Source: CAZENU01 sp965222125
Lineage (GTDB): Bacteria > Chloroflexota > Dehalococcoidia > Lucifugimonadales > CAZENU01
NCBI GenBank assembly: GCA_965222125.1
Contig: CBDCTC010000003.1
Span: 124,001-188,000 of the forward strand
DNA: 64,000 nt
Direction: 5' to 3'
Positions 43,122 to 51,262 of this stretch are shown piece by piece. The notes beneath the pieces were generated by a model. It was not told the origin of the DNA and searched no databases. It saw nothing but the letters and a program-made list of their open reading frames with translations. Each line of letters starts with the position of its first letter. The stretch's first letter is position 1. Position numbers and translations under genes: made by a program.

Positions 43122-44726
43122 TTAGCCTGCCCTGCGCAGGACCTTGCCGGGCGTGGCTCCCGTATGCGCGCCGTCGGAGACGACGGCATGGCCGCTGACG
43201 TACAGGTGCGTCACCCCGGTGCTGAGCTGCTGCGGCTCCTCGAACGTCGCGTGGTCTATCACCGTGTCGGGATCGAAGACGACGATGTCGGCGGCCAGCC
43301 CCTCGGCTATCCGGCCGCGGTCCCGGAGTCCAAGGCGGTCGGACGGGAAGCCGCTCATCTTGTATATCGCGTTCTCGAGGGAGAGCACGCCGTCCTCGCG
43401 GACGTAGCGGCCGAGGATGCGCGGGTAGCATCCGTAGTAGCGGGGGTGGGTCATGTCGTCGGCCCACGGCCCGGTCGGGGAGACCGCGCGGCCGTCTGAG
43501 CCGATCATCGTGTGTTCGTACTGCATGAAGAACCGGACGTCGCTCTCGACGCGGTTGTGGCCCACGACCCCGACCTCGTCGTTCTCCTCGTCTATCAGCG
43601 AGAGCACGAGCTCACGCGGGTCGACCTCCCGGTCTTTCGCGATGTCCGCAAGGCTGTGCCCGACGACGCCCCGGTTCGCGTCCGAGCCGACGTAGGTGAT
43701 GAACATCCTGTCCCAGGTCCACGGCAGCCCGCGGAAGTAGCCGGCGGCCATGTCGTCCAAGGCGCGGGCACGGTCGTCCGGGTCCCTGATCCTGGCCAGC
43801 ATCGCCTCGACGCCGCCCTCCTGCACCCAAGACGGCAGGGACTGGTACAGGCCCGAGGCGCCCGCCGTGTAGGGGTAGACGTCGCAGGTCATGTCGAGGC
43901 CGTCGGCGCGGGCCCGGTCGATCACCTTCACCATCCGCTCGCCGTGACCGTACACCCGTGGGTCGCCTATGGCGATGTGCGAGAATTCCACGGGCACGCC
44001 GGCCCTCCGGCCGATCTCGGCGGCCTCCTCGAGGGCCTTGACGTGCCATCCGGCCCAGACGCGGGCGTGAGTGGCGTAGAACGCGTCCCGGTAGGGCGCG
44101 ATCGCCTCGACCAGCGAGACCAGCTCTTCCGTCTCGGCGTACATCGAGGGCGCGAGGGTCAGGCCGGTGGAGAGGCCGAACGCCCCCTGCTCCATCGACT
44201 CCGCCGCCAGCCTGCGCATCTCGGCCAGCTCGTCGTCCGTCGGCGGCCTGTCGTGGGTGACGCCGGCCGCGACCCTGAGCGCCCCGTGGCCCACCAGCGG
44301 CGCAATGTTCAGGCTGACGCCGGCGGCCTCGGTCGCCTCGGCCCAGCCATCCAGCGTCGACCACGTCCAGGGCGCCCTGGACCTGAGCGTCGCCCCCATG
44401 GCCTGCCGCAGCGCCTCCACGCCGCCGGCTCCGGCGGGATACGGCGTGTAGCTGCAATTGCCGGCGACCTCGGTCGTGACCCCCTGGAATGCCTTGCTCT
44501 CTCCACCGGGATCGTCCAGCATCGAGACGTCGGAGTGGCTGTGCATGTCTACGAAGCCCGGGGCCACGACGCGGCCGGCCGCCTGGACGGTCCGCGCCGC
44601 CTCGGCGCCGCCGAGGTCGCCGACGGCGGATATCTTCCCGCCGACGATCCCAACGTCGGCCTCGAACCGGGGGCGTCCGCTCCCGTCCACGACTGTCCCG
44701 TCCCTGATCACCGTGTCGAACGTCAT
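43122..44726 (-). CDS. N-acyl-D-amino-acid deacylase, third copy
   Basis: A 534-residue D-aminoacylase-like amidohydrolase. Beta-sandwich opening TVIRDGTVVDGSGRPRFEADVG, metal motif FVDMHSHSDVSMLDDP, then TTEVAGNCSYTPYP, FSHIAIGDPRVYGHGERMV, and the closing RGRIAEGLAADIVVFDPDTV. In this copy the loop after VAGNC is SYTPYP rather than GHG, so its substrate pocket may differ from the other two. AAGGAG precedes the ATG. It follows the transglutaminase-like gene by 48 bases and precedes the propeller gene copy B. Complete and probably active. Confidence 0.87.
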   Translation of the reverse strand: MTFDTVIRDGTVVDGSGRPRFEADVGIVGGKISAVGDLGGAEAARTVQAAGRVVAPGFVDMHSHSDVSMLDDPGGESKAFQGVTTEVAGNCSYTPYPAGAGGVEALRQAMGATLRSRAPWTWSTLDGWAEATEAAGVSLNIAPLVGHGALRVAAGVTHDRPPTDDELAEMRRLAAESMEQGAFGLSTGLTLAPSMYAETEELVSLVEAIAPYRDAFYATHARVWAGWHVKALEEAAEIGRRAGVPVEFSHIAIGDPRVYGHGERMVKVIDRARADGLDMTCDVYPYTAGASGLYQSLPSWVQEGGVEAMLARIRDPDDRARALDDMAAGYFRGLPWTWDRMFITYVGSDANRGVVGHSLADIAKDREVDPRELVLSLIDEENDEVGVVGHNRVESDVRFFMQYEHTMIGSDGRAVSPTGPWADDMTHPRYYGCYPRILGRYVREDGVLSLENAIYKMSGFPSDRLGLRDRGRIAEGLAADIVVFDPDTVIDHATFEEPQQLSTGVTHLYVSGHAVVSDGAHTGATPGKVLRRAG

Positions 44727-44774
44727 GAAGATGCTCCTTGTGCGATCTGGATGCGGCGCCCGTAAGGCGCGGCC

Positions 44775-47390
44775 CTAACCGGCCGCGAAGACCAGCCTGC
44801 GCAACGCCCGCAGCACCAGGCGGCCTCGCACGCTCCTCCAGGCATCGTCTACGGCGGTCGCGTCTCCCGGCTGCGCTCCGGCGTACCGGCCGATGGCGAA
44901 AGCCGAAGCGACCGCGTGGGCGCCCGCCGCGACGCGAGGAACGGCGCGGCCCAGGGTCTCGGCGTATTCGGCCGGCGTCTGGCTTGCGGCCCTGCGTATG
45001 CCTGCCAGAGTCCCCAGCCGGCTCATCTTCGTGTATGCGCGCTCACAGGGAACGCGCCCCAGTCCCCACGACCACGCAAGCCATGCTGCCAGGGCCGTGA
45101 GGACGACCGCCGCCAGCCCGGCGGCGACGGGGACGCCGACGTCGATCACCCTGGGATCGAGGGCGAACGAGCCTTCTTCGGCGCCCTCTGTCTGCTGCGA
45201 AGGTGCAGTCGGCTCGATCTCCTCGCAGGGGTCGGTCTCCTGGCCGAAGCTGGTTAGCTGCGCCACGGGCTCGGCGGGCCGGTAGAGGCGGATGAACTCC
45301 GTGTCGCCTATCACGTCGTCCGGTACGGGGCAGTCGTACGGCGCTTGCCTGGGGACGTCCGCCCCAGCGCCCACGTCGGTGGCGGAAGTCGAGGTAAACT
45401 GCGCCGCCTCGGGCCATTTCGGAGTTGGCTCGAAGTCGATCCAGCCGTACTCGGGGAAATACACCTGCGTCCAGCCGTGGCTGTCCGAGTCCCTCACGGC
45501 CCTGCGGCCGCCGCCTTCGGGGACCTCGCCCGCGGCGTACCCGGCGGCAAGCCGCGCCGGGACTCCGACGGCCCGAAGCATGACCGTCATGGCGGAGCTG
45601 AAGTAGTCGCCGTAGCCTTCCTTGGCTTCGAACAGGAAATGGTCGACGGCATCGGCGCCACGCGGGGGCTTCTCGATGTCCCTGGAGTATGTGAAAGCAT
45701 CCCCGCGCAGGTAGTCCCGGACCGCGAACGCCTTGTCGAGCGGCGTCTCGGCGTCCCGCGTCACCTCGGCGGCCAGATCGCGCACCCTCTGCGGCAGGCT
45801 CTCGGGCAGCTGTAGGTAGTGGTCTCTGACGAAGCCGCCGTAGTCCGTGCCGGCGGACCTCAGGTCCTCCCTGGTTGCGCGGGAGACGAAGGAGTTCATC
45901 TGGTAGCCGTCTTCGGGCTCGACGCTCTCTTCGAGCGTCCACGCGACGATGTCCGGCTCGGCGGGCGGCTGCCGGGTGAGGTAGACGCGCTTGAGGTAGG
46001 TGCTCCCGCCTTCGCTCGTGTACTGTACCCCGTCCAGGACGAGGTCGGGCGGCAGCAGGGTCGATATCCTCGACTCGACGAACTCGGCTACCGGCATCGA
46101 GAACCGGGCCCTTATCTCGGCGGCGATGTCCCGGACCTCCTCGGGGAAACCCGCGTCCCTGTTCGGCTCCCCGACCACTATCTGGAACCGCATCGGGGAG
46201 AGCATCTGTGCAGTGCCCTGCCTGCTGACCCAGTTCAGGTCGCCGCCGGGAAGCAGCTTGCTCGTCTCGAACGAGAACTGGAGGGACTGCGAGACGAGCT
46301 CGCGCTTGAGCCGGGCCTGCACCGGTGGCGGATCGTCGGGCCCGACGGGCCTCTCCTCGGTATCGCCGGTGAACCAGCCCTGCGAGGTGTAGCGGCTGTA
46401 GGTGCGGGACAGCCAGTAGTTCGGCGCCTCGGAGTCGGCCCAGAACGCCACATCGTTGTCGAAGCCGATCTTGCCTATGAAGGGCAGCGACTCGCCGAAG
46501 AAGCGCCCCATTCGCTCCTCACGCGAAGGAAGGGCCGACAGCAGCCTCGTCATGTCGTCCTGCAGGAAGGCGATCGGCGTCCTGCCGAGCTTCCACAGGT
46601 TTACTGCGACCGTCGAGTGGTAGAGCCTCAGCGGAAGGACCGCCGCTGCCAGCAGAACGATGGCGGCGAAGACGACCGTCCCCCTGACTACCAGCCAGCG
46701 GTTTGGCGAAAAGGTATCGAACCCAGACTCGTTCCAACGGTCGCGCCGCTGGAGCATCGTCACCCTGGCGACCAGCATCATGGCCAGGAAGGTGAACGCG
46801 AAAAAGCCGACGACGTACCGGATCGGCAGAAAGCTCAGCGCCGTCAGCATCGCCATTCCCCAGACTACGAGCCCCACCCAGACGTTCGTGCGCCGGAAGA
46901 GGTACCACGAGCTGAAGTAGCCCATGATCCAAGCCGCCGACAAGATCAGCAGCGACACCGGAAGCAGGTCTGTACTGATGCCGCCGCCGGTGGCCGCTTC
47001 GTAGAACAGGCGGACCCTGTCCAAGAGCTCGCCTACGCGGTCGAGGATCGAACCGCCGTCGGCCAATGTCGAGCCCTGCCACACGACGACAACGGCGCCC
47101 AGCGCGAGTGCGGCCAGGTGCAGAACGGGCCAGGCCGCCCGGACCCGCGCAAGGGCGAGGCCGGTGAAGGTGGCGACGACGACGATCAGGGGCAGGCCGG
47201 GAGTCGCCACCCACCGTGCGTCCTGTACCGTGAGGGCGACAACCCCGACTGCGGCCACGAGGAGCAGGTAGGTATCCCAGCCCTGCTCCGGAGCGAAACG
47301 GCGTGCCCATTCCGTCGCCCGGTACCGGTCCCGCGGCCGAACGTCCCTCTCGGCGGCCGAGTTAAGCGCGTAGGCGTCGGCCGCGCTCAA
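44775..47390 (-). CDS. TgpA-like membrane transglutaminase fold without the catalytic Cys
   Basis: 871 residues, TTG start with only a weak ribosome site, so the start is uncertain. Six or seven membrane helices in residues 40-260, a soluble domain, a transglutaminase-like core (about 545-660) and a final helix with a cytoplasmic tail. In TgpA-type proteins the core has GYC before an AxAxxxMLRAxGxPAR helix. Here it reads EGYGDYFSSAMTVMLRAVGVPAR, with Gly594 (GGC, 45609-45611) where Cys is expected, while His638 (DSHGWTQVYF) and Asp652 (WIDFEPTP) remain. The protein is otherwise full length. A non-catalytic peptide- or lipid-binding role, or a recent inactivating change, are both possible. Confidence 0.82.
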   Translation of the reverse strand: MSAADAYALNSAAERDVRPRDRYRATEWARRFAPEQGWDTYLLLVAAVGVVALTVQDARWVATPGLPLIVVVATFTGLALARVRAAWPVLHLAALALGAVVVVWQGSTLADGGSILDRVGELLDRVRLFYEAATGGGISTDLLPVSLLILSAAWIMGYFSSWYLFRRTNVWVGLVVWGMAMLTALSFLPIRYVVGFFAFTFLAMMLVARVTMLQRRDRWNESGFDTFSPNRWLVVRGTVVFAAIVLLAAAVLPLRLYHSTVAVNLWKLGRTPIAFLQDDMTRLLSALPSREERMGRFFGESLPFIGKIGFDNDVAFWADSEAPNYWLSRTYSRYTSQGWFTGDTEERPVGPDDPPPVQARLKRELVSQSLQFSFETSKLLPGGDLNWVSRQGTAQMLSPMRFQIVVGEPNRDAGFPEEVRDIAAEIRARFSMPVAEFVESRISTLLPPDLVLDGVQYTSEGGSTYLKRVYLTRQPPAEPDIVAWTLEESVEPEDGYQMNSFVSRATREDLRSAGTDYGGFVRDHYLQLPESLPQRVRDLAAEVTRDAETPLDKAFAVRDYLRGDAFTYSRDIEKPPRGADAVDHFLFEAKEGYGDYFSSAMTVMLRAVGVPARLAAGYAAGEVPEGGGRRAVRDSDSHGWTQVYFPEYGWIDFEPTPKWPEAAQFTSTSATDVGAGADVPRQAPYDCPVPDDVIGDTEFIRLYRPAEPVAQLTSFGQETDPCEEIEPTAPSQQTEGAEEGSFALDPRVIDVGVPVAAGLAAVVLTALAAWLAWSWGLGRVPCERAYTKMSRLGTLAGIRRAASQTPAEYAETLGRAVPRVAAGAHAVASAFAIGRYAGAQPGDATAVDDAWRSVRGRLVLRALRRLVFAAG

Positions 47391-47534
47391 GCCGCCTTCT
47401 CCGCGCCGCCCGATCTGTGGGATGAGGTCTGCACGCTACCGCCCCAGATGATCGTGCCTTTCCGGTCGCGAGAGCCTGCGGCGTCCATGACCCGGCCGAC
47501 GCGACGCGTCCTCTTGATTATTCGGGTTGGTGTC

Positions 47535-48290
47535 CTAGAGCTCGAGGCCGAGCAGCTCGATTGCGTTCAGGCCCAGCACCCGCCTCTTGGCCTCGTGGGA
47601 GATGTCGGCGGTGGTCACCTTGGCGATCTGATGACGTGCGTCGAGCAGCGGCATGTCGGTGCCGAACAGGACGCGGCCCGCGCCCGCGCCGTGGACCGAG
47701 GCCTTGACTCCGTTGTGGGCGCCGCCGGAGCCGCAGGTCTCCAGATAGACGGACGGCACTGCCCGCGCCGCCTCGATGGCGTCGGCCATGCCGCCGCCGG
47801 CGGCGTGCGCCAGCACCCACTTGACTTCAGGGAAGCGCTCGGCCAGCGCCGAGTACCTCTTCACGAGCGTCGTGCCGGGTGGATCGAAAGGGTACGACGG
47901 GTGGGCCTTGACGGCGAGCCCCCGGTCGTTCAGGAACTCGTACATCGGGAAGTAGGCGGGGTCGTCGTTGGGCTTGCCGAAGTAGTCGGGGTATATCTTG
48001 AGGAACTTCATCCCCAGCGTGCCGAAGCACCGCTCCAGCTCCGGCACGACTTCGGCCGGGTAGTGCGGTGTGGCGAACGCGACGCCGTAGAATCGGTCGG
48101 GGTTGGCGGCCACGAACTCCGCTACGATGTCGTTGGAGCGCCGAGCCTCTCCGTAGAAGATATAGCTCACCAGCGACCGGTCGATGCCGGCCGCGTCCAT
48201 AAGACGCATGTACCTGCCGGGCTCGTCGTCCTGTCCGTAGCGCTCCCAGCGTCCGAGGTGGCTGTGGAAGTCGATGACCGGAGTGTTCAT
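47535..48290 (-). CDS. Amidohydrolase (Amidohydro_2), canonical member of pair 2
   Basis: 251 residues, start ATG two bases after the stop of the partner gene. VIDFHSHLGRW holds His9 and His11; a later His is in VLAHAAGGG and the catalytic Asp in VLFGTDMPLLD. It is highly similar to the gene at 37577, sharing FLKIYPDYFGKPNDDPAYFPMYEFLNDRG-like blocks. The gene pair is thus duplicated as a unit within 10 kb. Downstream on the same strand are the transglutaminase-like protein and the third deacylase. Confidence 0.85.
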   Translation of the reverse strand: MNTPVIDFHSHLGRWERYGQDDEPGRYMRLMDAAGIDRSLVSYIFYGEARRSNDIVAEFVAANPDRFYGVAFATPHYPAEVVPELERCFGTLGMKFLKIYPDYFGKPNDDPAYFPMYEFLNDRGLAVKAHPSYPFDPPGTTLVKRYSALAERFPEVKWVLAHAAGGGMADAIEAARAVPSVYLETCGSGGAHNGVKASVHGAGAGRVLFGTDMPLLDARHQIAKVTTADISHEAKRRVLGLNAIELLGLEL

Positions 48291-48292
48291 CG

Positions 48293-49081
48293 CTAGTCCC
48301 GCCCCCCGGCCAGCAAGCGGTCGAGATTACCGGCGCAGACCGCCCTCAACGTCTCGTCGCTCAGCCCGCTGTGGTGGAGGCTGTACAGGTGAAGCGGCAT
48401 CGCCGAATCTGGGAACCGCGAGCCGAACAGCACCCGGTCCTCTCCCGCGGCCTCCAGCAGGTACTCGATCCCGCCTCCTGCCACGAAGCGCGAGGTCTCG
48501 ATGTACAGGTTGGGAAGGCTGCGGAGCAGGGACAACGCCCAGGAGATGTCGTCGTATTTCACCTCTGACAACACGCCGGTGACTTCGGGTCTGGCCTTGA
48601 GAGTCTCGTAGACGTCGCGCGGGTCCAGGGAGTCTCCTCCGGAGAGCCACGTCTGCCACTGGGTGTGCAGCCACACCGGGGTCCGGGTGTCGGCCATCCA
48701 GTCCAGCCAAGGCCCGACGACCCAGTCGCGGAACGGGTAGGAGTGAAGGCCGGGAAGCATTCGCACCGACCGGACGCCCGCGGTCTCGACCTCGTCCGCG
48801 AATTCGTTGAGGCGGTCGAATATGGGGCTGCAGATGAACTGGGGCACGAGCCGCGGCTCGCCGCCGATCTGCTCGATCAACATGGCGTTGCCGTCGCGGG
48901 GGTCGTAGGTGGCGGCGTGCGGGGCGTAGACCAGGGCGCGGTCCACCCCGGAGTCGTCCATCACCTGCAGCACGCCGCGCGCGGTGTGAACCGGCACCGG
49001 CTTGTCGTGCCGTCTGCCCAGCGCCACGTTCGCGTCGAATACGGGGACCCTCGGCTCGAAGTCGAGGTCGACCTCTCCCAT
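48293..49081 (-). CDS. Amidohydrolase-like protein without metal ligands, member of pair 2
   Basis: 262 residues, homologous to the gene at 38345 along its whole length (FDANV-LGRRHDK, GVDRALVY-PHA, GVRSVRMLP, PFRDWVVG-WLDWM, SLDP-DVYETL). The metal motif reads D-A-N-V-A instead of D-x-H-x-H, and GSRFPDS replaces GSDxP. Conservation of the surrounding fold in two copies, each next to an active partner, argues for a selected function. It is the first gene of its pair and starts about 45 bases downstream of a PEBP gene. Confidence 0.75.
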   Translation of the reverse strand: MGEVDLDFEPRVPVFDANVALGRRHDKPVPVHTARGVLQVMDDSGVDRALVYAPHAATYDPRDGNAMLIEQIGGEPRLVPQFICSPIFDRLNEFADEVETAGVRSVRMLPGLHSYPFRDWVVGPWLDWMADTRTPVWLHTQWQTWLSGGDSLDPRDVYETLKARPEVTGVLSEVKYDDISWALSLLRSLPNLYIETSRFVAGGGIEYLLEAAGEDRVLFGSRFPDSAMPLHLYSLHHSGLSDETLRAVCAGNLDRLLAGGRD

Positions 49082-49126
49082 CTGTGTGCCCGCTCCTCCT
49101 TGTGACTCAGGCAGGCCGCAGGTTGT

Positions 49127-49867
49127 CTACAGCCCGTCGCCGTGTTTCTTGATCTGGGTCTGGGAGACCTGTTCGCCTTTCAGCTCGCCTCCCGCGATCA
49201 CGTGACCGTTGATCGCACGTAGGAAGGCGTTCTTGTCGGTCTCGGGCCCCAGGTCGAGCTCCGTGTCGAGCGCGAATAGCTTGAAGAAGTACTCCGCCGT
49301 CGATCTGTCGGCGTCGGCGACCGGGCGCAGTCCCCCGGACGTGCCGGTTCGCGACGTAGAGACTCCGAGCGCCACCGGCTCGGGGCACGGTCCGGACCAG
49401 CCGACCGTCTCGTCGTTGTTCGTCCCCTGTCCGGCCCTGGGGCCGACCGATGGCGCGTCAGTTCCGTTGGGAACAGCCTCCGGGAGCTCCCTCAGGTCCG
49501 TGGGGATGTTCCAGAGCAGCCAGTGGACCCACGGCTCGCCCGGGAACTGGTTGCTCTCCATCAGCAGTGCCAGGCTGACCGCCCCCTCAGGAACGTCGCC
49601 CCACGAAATGGGCACCGACACGTTGTCCTGGTTGCAGCCGTACATCCTCGGGATGCGCCGGGTCTCGTTGAACTTCGTGCTCGACATGGCGATGCTGAGG
49701 TCGAACTGCTGGGTCAGCTTGTACGGCCCCGTTTCTCCGCCGGCCGGGCCGGCTGCGTCGGTCGCGGCCGCGCCGGTTGCCCCGTCATCGCCGCTGGAAC
49801 AGGCCGCGGCGACGGTCAGCAACAGGGCCGCAACGAACGCCGATATCAGTGGGCGCATGTAGCGCAT
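49127..49867 (-). CDS. YbhB/YbcL (PEBP-like) lipoprotein, copy 5 (dispersed)
   Basis: 246 residues from the ATG at 49867. Lipobox Cys23 (VAAAC). The PEBP core has FNETRRIPRMYGC, VPISWGDVPEGAV, SLALLMESNQ, PWVHWLLWNIP and GWSGPCPEP, plainly related to the four-gene array at 14.5-17.7 kb but with a different C-terminus (KGEQVSQTQIKKHGDG). Several upstream ATG codons are in frame; I prefer 49867 because it gives a compact signal peptide like the other copies. A 19-base perfect duplication covers the ribosome binding region. It lies upstream of the second amidohydrolase pair. Confidence 0.85.
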   Translation of the reverse strand: MRYMRPLISAFVAALLLTVAAACSSGDDGATGAAATDAAGPAGGETGPYKLTQQFDLSIAMSSTKFNETRRIPRMYGCNQDNVSVPISWGDVPEGAVSLALLMESNQFPGEPWVHWLLWNIPTDLRELPEAVPNGTDAPSVGPRAGQGTNNDETVGWSGPCPEPVALGVSTSRTGTSGGLRPVADADRSTAEYFFKLFALDTELDLGPETDKNAFLRAINGHVIAGGELKGEQVSQTQIKKHGDGL

Positions 49868-49903
49868 CTGTTCATCCTCACCTGATCTGTTCATCCTCAC
49901 CTG
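49866..49903 (-). repeat. Tandem 19-base duplication in the leader of the fifth PEBP gene
   Basis: Two perfect adjacent copies of CAGGTGAGGATGAACAGAT (minus strand; 49885-49903 and 49866-49884). Each copy has a GGTGAGG ribosome-binding-like stretch and an ATG, so the duplication doubles the translation start region. Confidence 0.85.
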
Positions 49904-50112
49904 GTTGATCTTCTTGGTCTGCATTGCCGATGCGTATTCGCCGGCCACCACGTGTCCATTCGCCATCATACTACGCGGCCTTCCCTTTGGCATCCCTTCC
50001 CAACTTCCACGCCGCGACTAACCGATGAGCTGAGCGGGAGAGCCAGCCGGCGCCTGCCAGACCGTGATAGAGTGTGCGGCGCTGGTAGACCGTTCAAGTC
50101 TGGGAGCCATGG

Positions 50113-51066
50113 ATGAGAGTACAGACCACGTGGGCGACGTCGGTACACTACCACGAGACCGATCCGGGCACCCGGTGGCAGAAGGAGGCGGCGCCCGCCA
50201 TCGACGTCAACCCCCTGGGGGCGGCCAAGGGGGCGCTTACTCCGAACGTGGTCGCCCTCGCCGGGAGTGGCTACCGGATGTACTACACCGGCTTCGCTCC
50301 CGGCGTCACCTCGGACGACCATGACGGGCACATTCTGAGCGCCTCCTCGCGTGGCGGATCGTCATGGACGCGCGACCCCGGCGTCAGGATAGACCTCCAC
50401 GGCCCCCACGCCACGCTGCGGACCCTGTGTCCCGACGTCGTGCCGGTCCCGGGCGGAGGCTATCGGATGTACTACGAGGCCCGGAGCCCGGACGCGCCCA
50501 CGGTCATACTGAGCGCCACGTCGGAGAACGGCCTGGACTGGGACCTGGAAGACGGAGTCAGGGTCGGCGATGGCGAGTGGTCCTACGGCACGCCGCGCTG
50601 CGTCTACTTTCCCACGGATTCCGGCCTGCTGTACCGGCTCTACTTCCACCGCTACACGTCTCCGCTCGTGTCGGGCCTGGACGCCGGCAACCACATCGTG
50701 AGCGCGGTCTCCTCCGACGGCCTCGACTTCGAGATCGAGCCGGGCGTGCGGATTGCCCAGGAGACCGATCGAGAGACTTACGCCGTCTACTCCCCGGACG
50801 TGGTCCGCCTCGGCGACGGCACGTTCAGGATGTACTACGCCGCCTGGGCCGAGGGCATCGACGGCGGCGTATTCACTGCGGTCTCGGACGATGGGGTAGG
50901 GTGGACGAAGTCGCCGGAGCCGCTGATCGACCTCGACGGCCCCCTGGACTGCGACATGGTCTCGGAGCCGTGCGTGATCGAGCTTGCCGACGGCCGGTCA
51001 CGCCTCTTCTACGAGGCCAAGGACGCCGAGGGCAGGGCGCGCATCCTCAGCGCCGCCACGCCGTGA
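50113..51066 (+). CDS. Propeller protein, GH43/GH32-like
   Basis: 317 residues made of repeated blade units of about 60 residues: GSGYRMYYTGF, GGGYRMYYEARS, GLLYRLYFHRYTS, GTFRMYYAAWAEG, and SRLFYEAKDAEGRARILSA, each followed by an S-DG--W element (SSRGGSSWTRDPGV, TSENGLDWDLEDGV, VSSDGLDFEIEPGV, VSDDGVGWTKSPEPL). The pattern is that of five-bladed glycosidase-like propellers. No signal peptide. It is alone on the plus strand between a PEBP gene and the aminotransferases. Substrate and activity are not visible. Confidence 0.65.
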   Translation: MRVQTTWATSVHYHETDPGTRWQKEAAPAIDVNPLGAAKGALTPNVVALAGSGYRMYYTGFAPGVTSDDHDGHILSASSRGGSSWTRDPGVRIDLHGPHATLRTLCPDVVPVPGGGYRMYYEARSPDAPTVILSATSENGLDWDLEDGVRVGDGEWSYGTPRCVYFPTDSGLLYRLYFHRYTSPLVSGLDAGNHIVSAVSSDGLDFEIEPGVRIAQETDRETYAVYSPDVVRLGDGTFRMYYAAWAEGIDGGVFTAVSDDGVGWTKSPEPLIDLDGPLDCDMVSEPCVIELADGRSRLFYEAKDAEGRARILSAATP

Positions 51067-51099
51067 GCGCTCACCCCTGCGGGAACGGGCGCGCCACAG

Positions 51100-51170
51100 A
51101 TTATCCGCCTGACTCAGCCGGCCTGGATTGCCGCGTTCTCGGCAATGACGGAGGTGGTGGGACTTGGGCG
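51100..51170 (+). repeat. Dispersed intergenic repeat, copy 2 (partial)
   Basis: The block GGATTGCCGCGTTCTCGGCA followed by ATGACGGAGGTGG matches the core of copies 1 and 3, in the same orientation as copy 3. The 5' part seen in the other copies is missing or too diverged. Confidence 0.5.
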
Positions 51171-51262
51171 AACGGGAGTGGCTCGGATGGTCGAGCAGGC
51201 GTATGATGCCGGCGGAACCCACCGTCGAGCCGCGCGGCCTCGAGTAGAACGGAGTAGAGCCG

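Noticed and set aside
45819..48296. An 825-codon plus-strand frame opposite the transglutaminase-like gene and the amidohydrolase
   Set aside because: Same shadow effect; no ribosome site, skewed composition, and real genes on the other strand.
51063..51074. Perfect palindrome GTGAGCGCTCAC at the end of the propeller gene
   Set aside because: It has no loop or T run for a terminator and overlaps the stop codon; probably chance in G+C-rich DNA.
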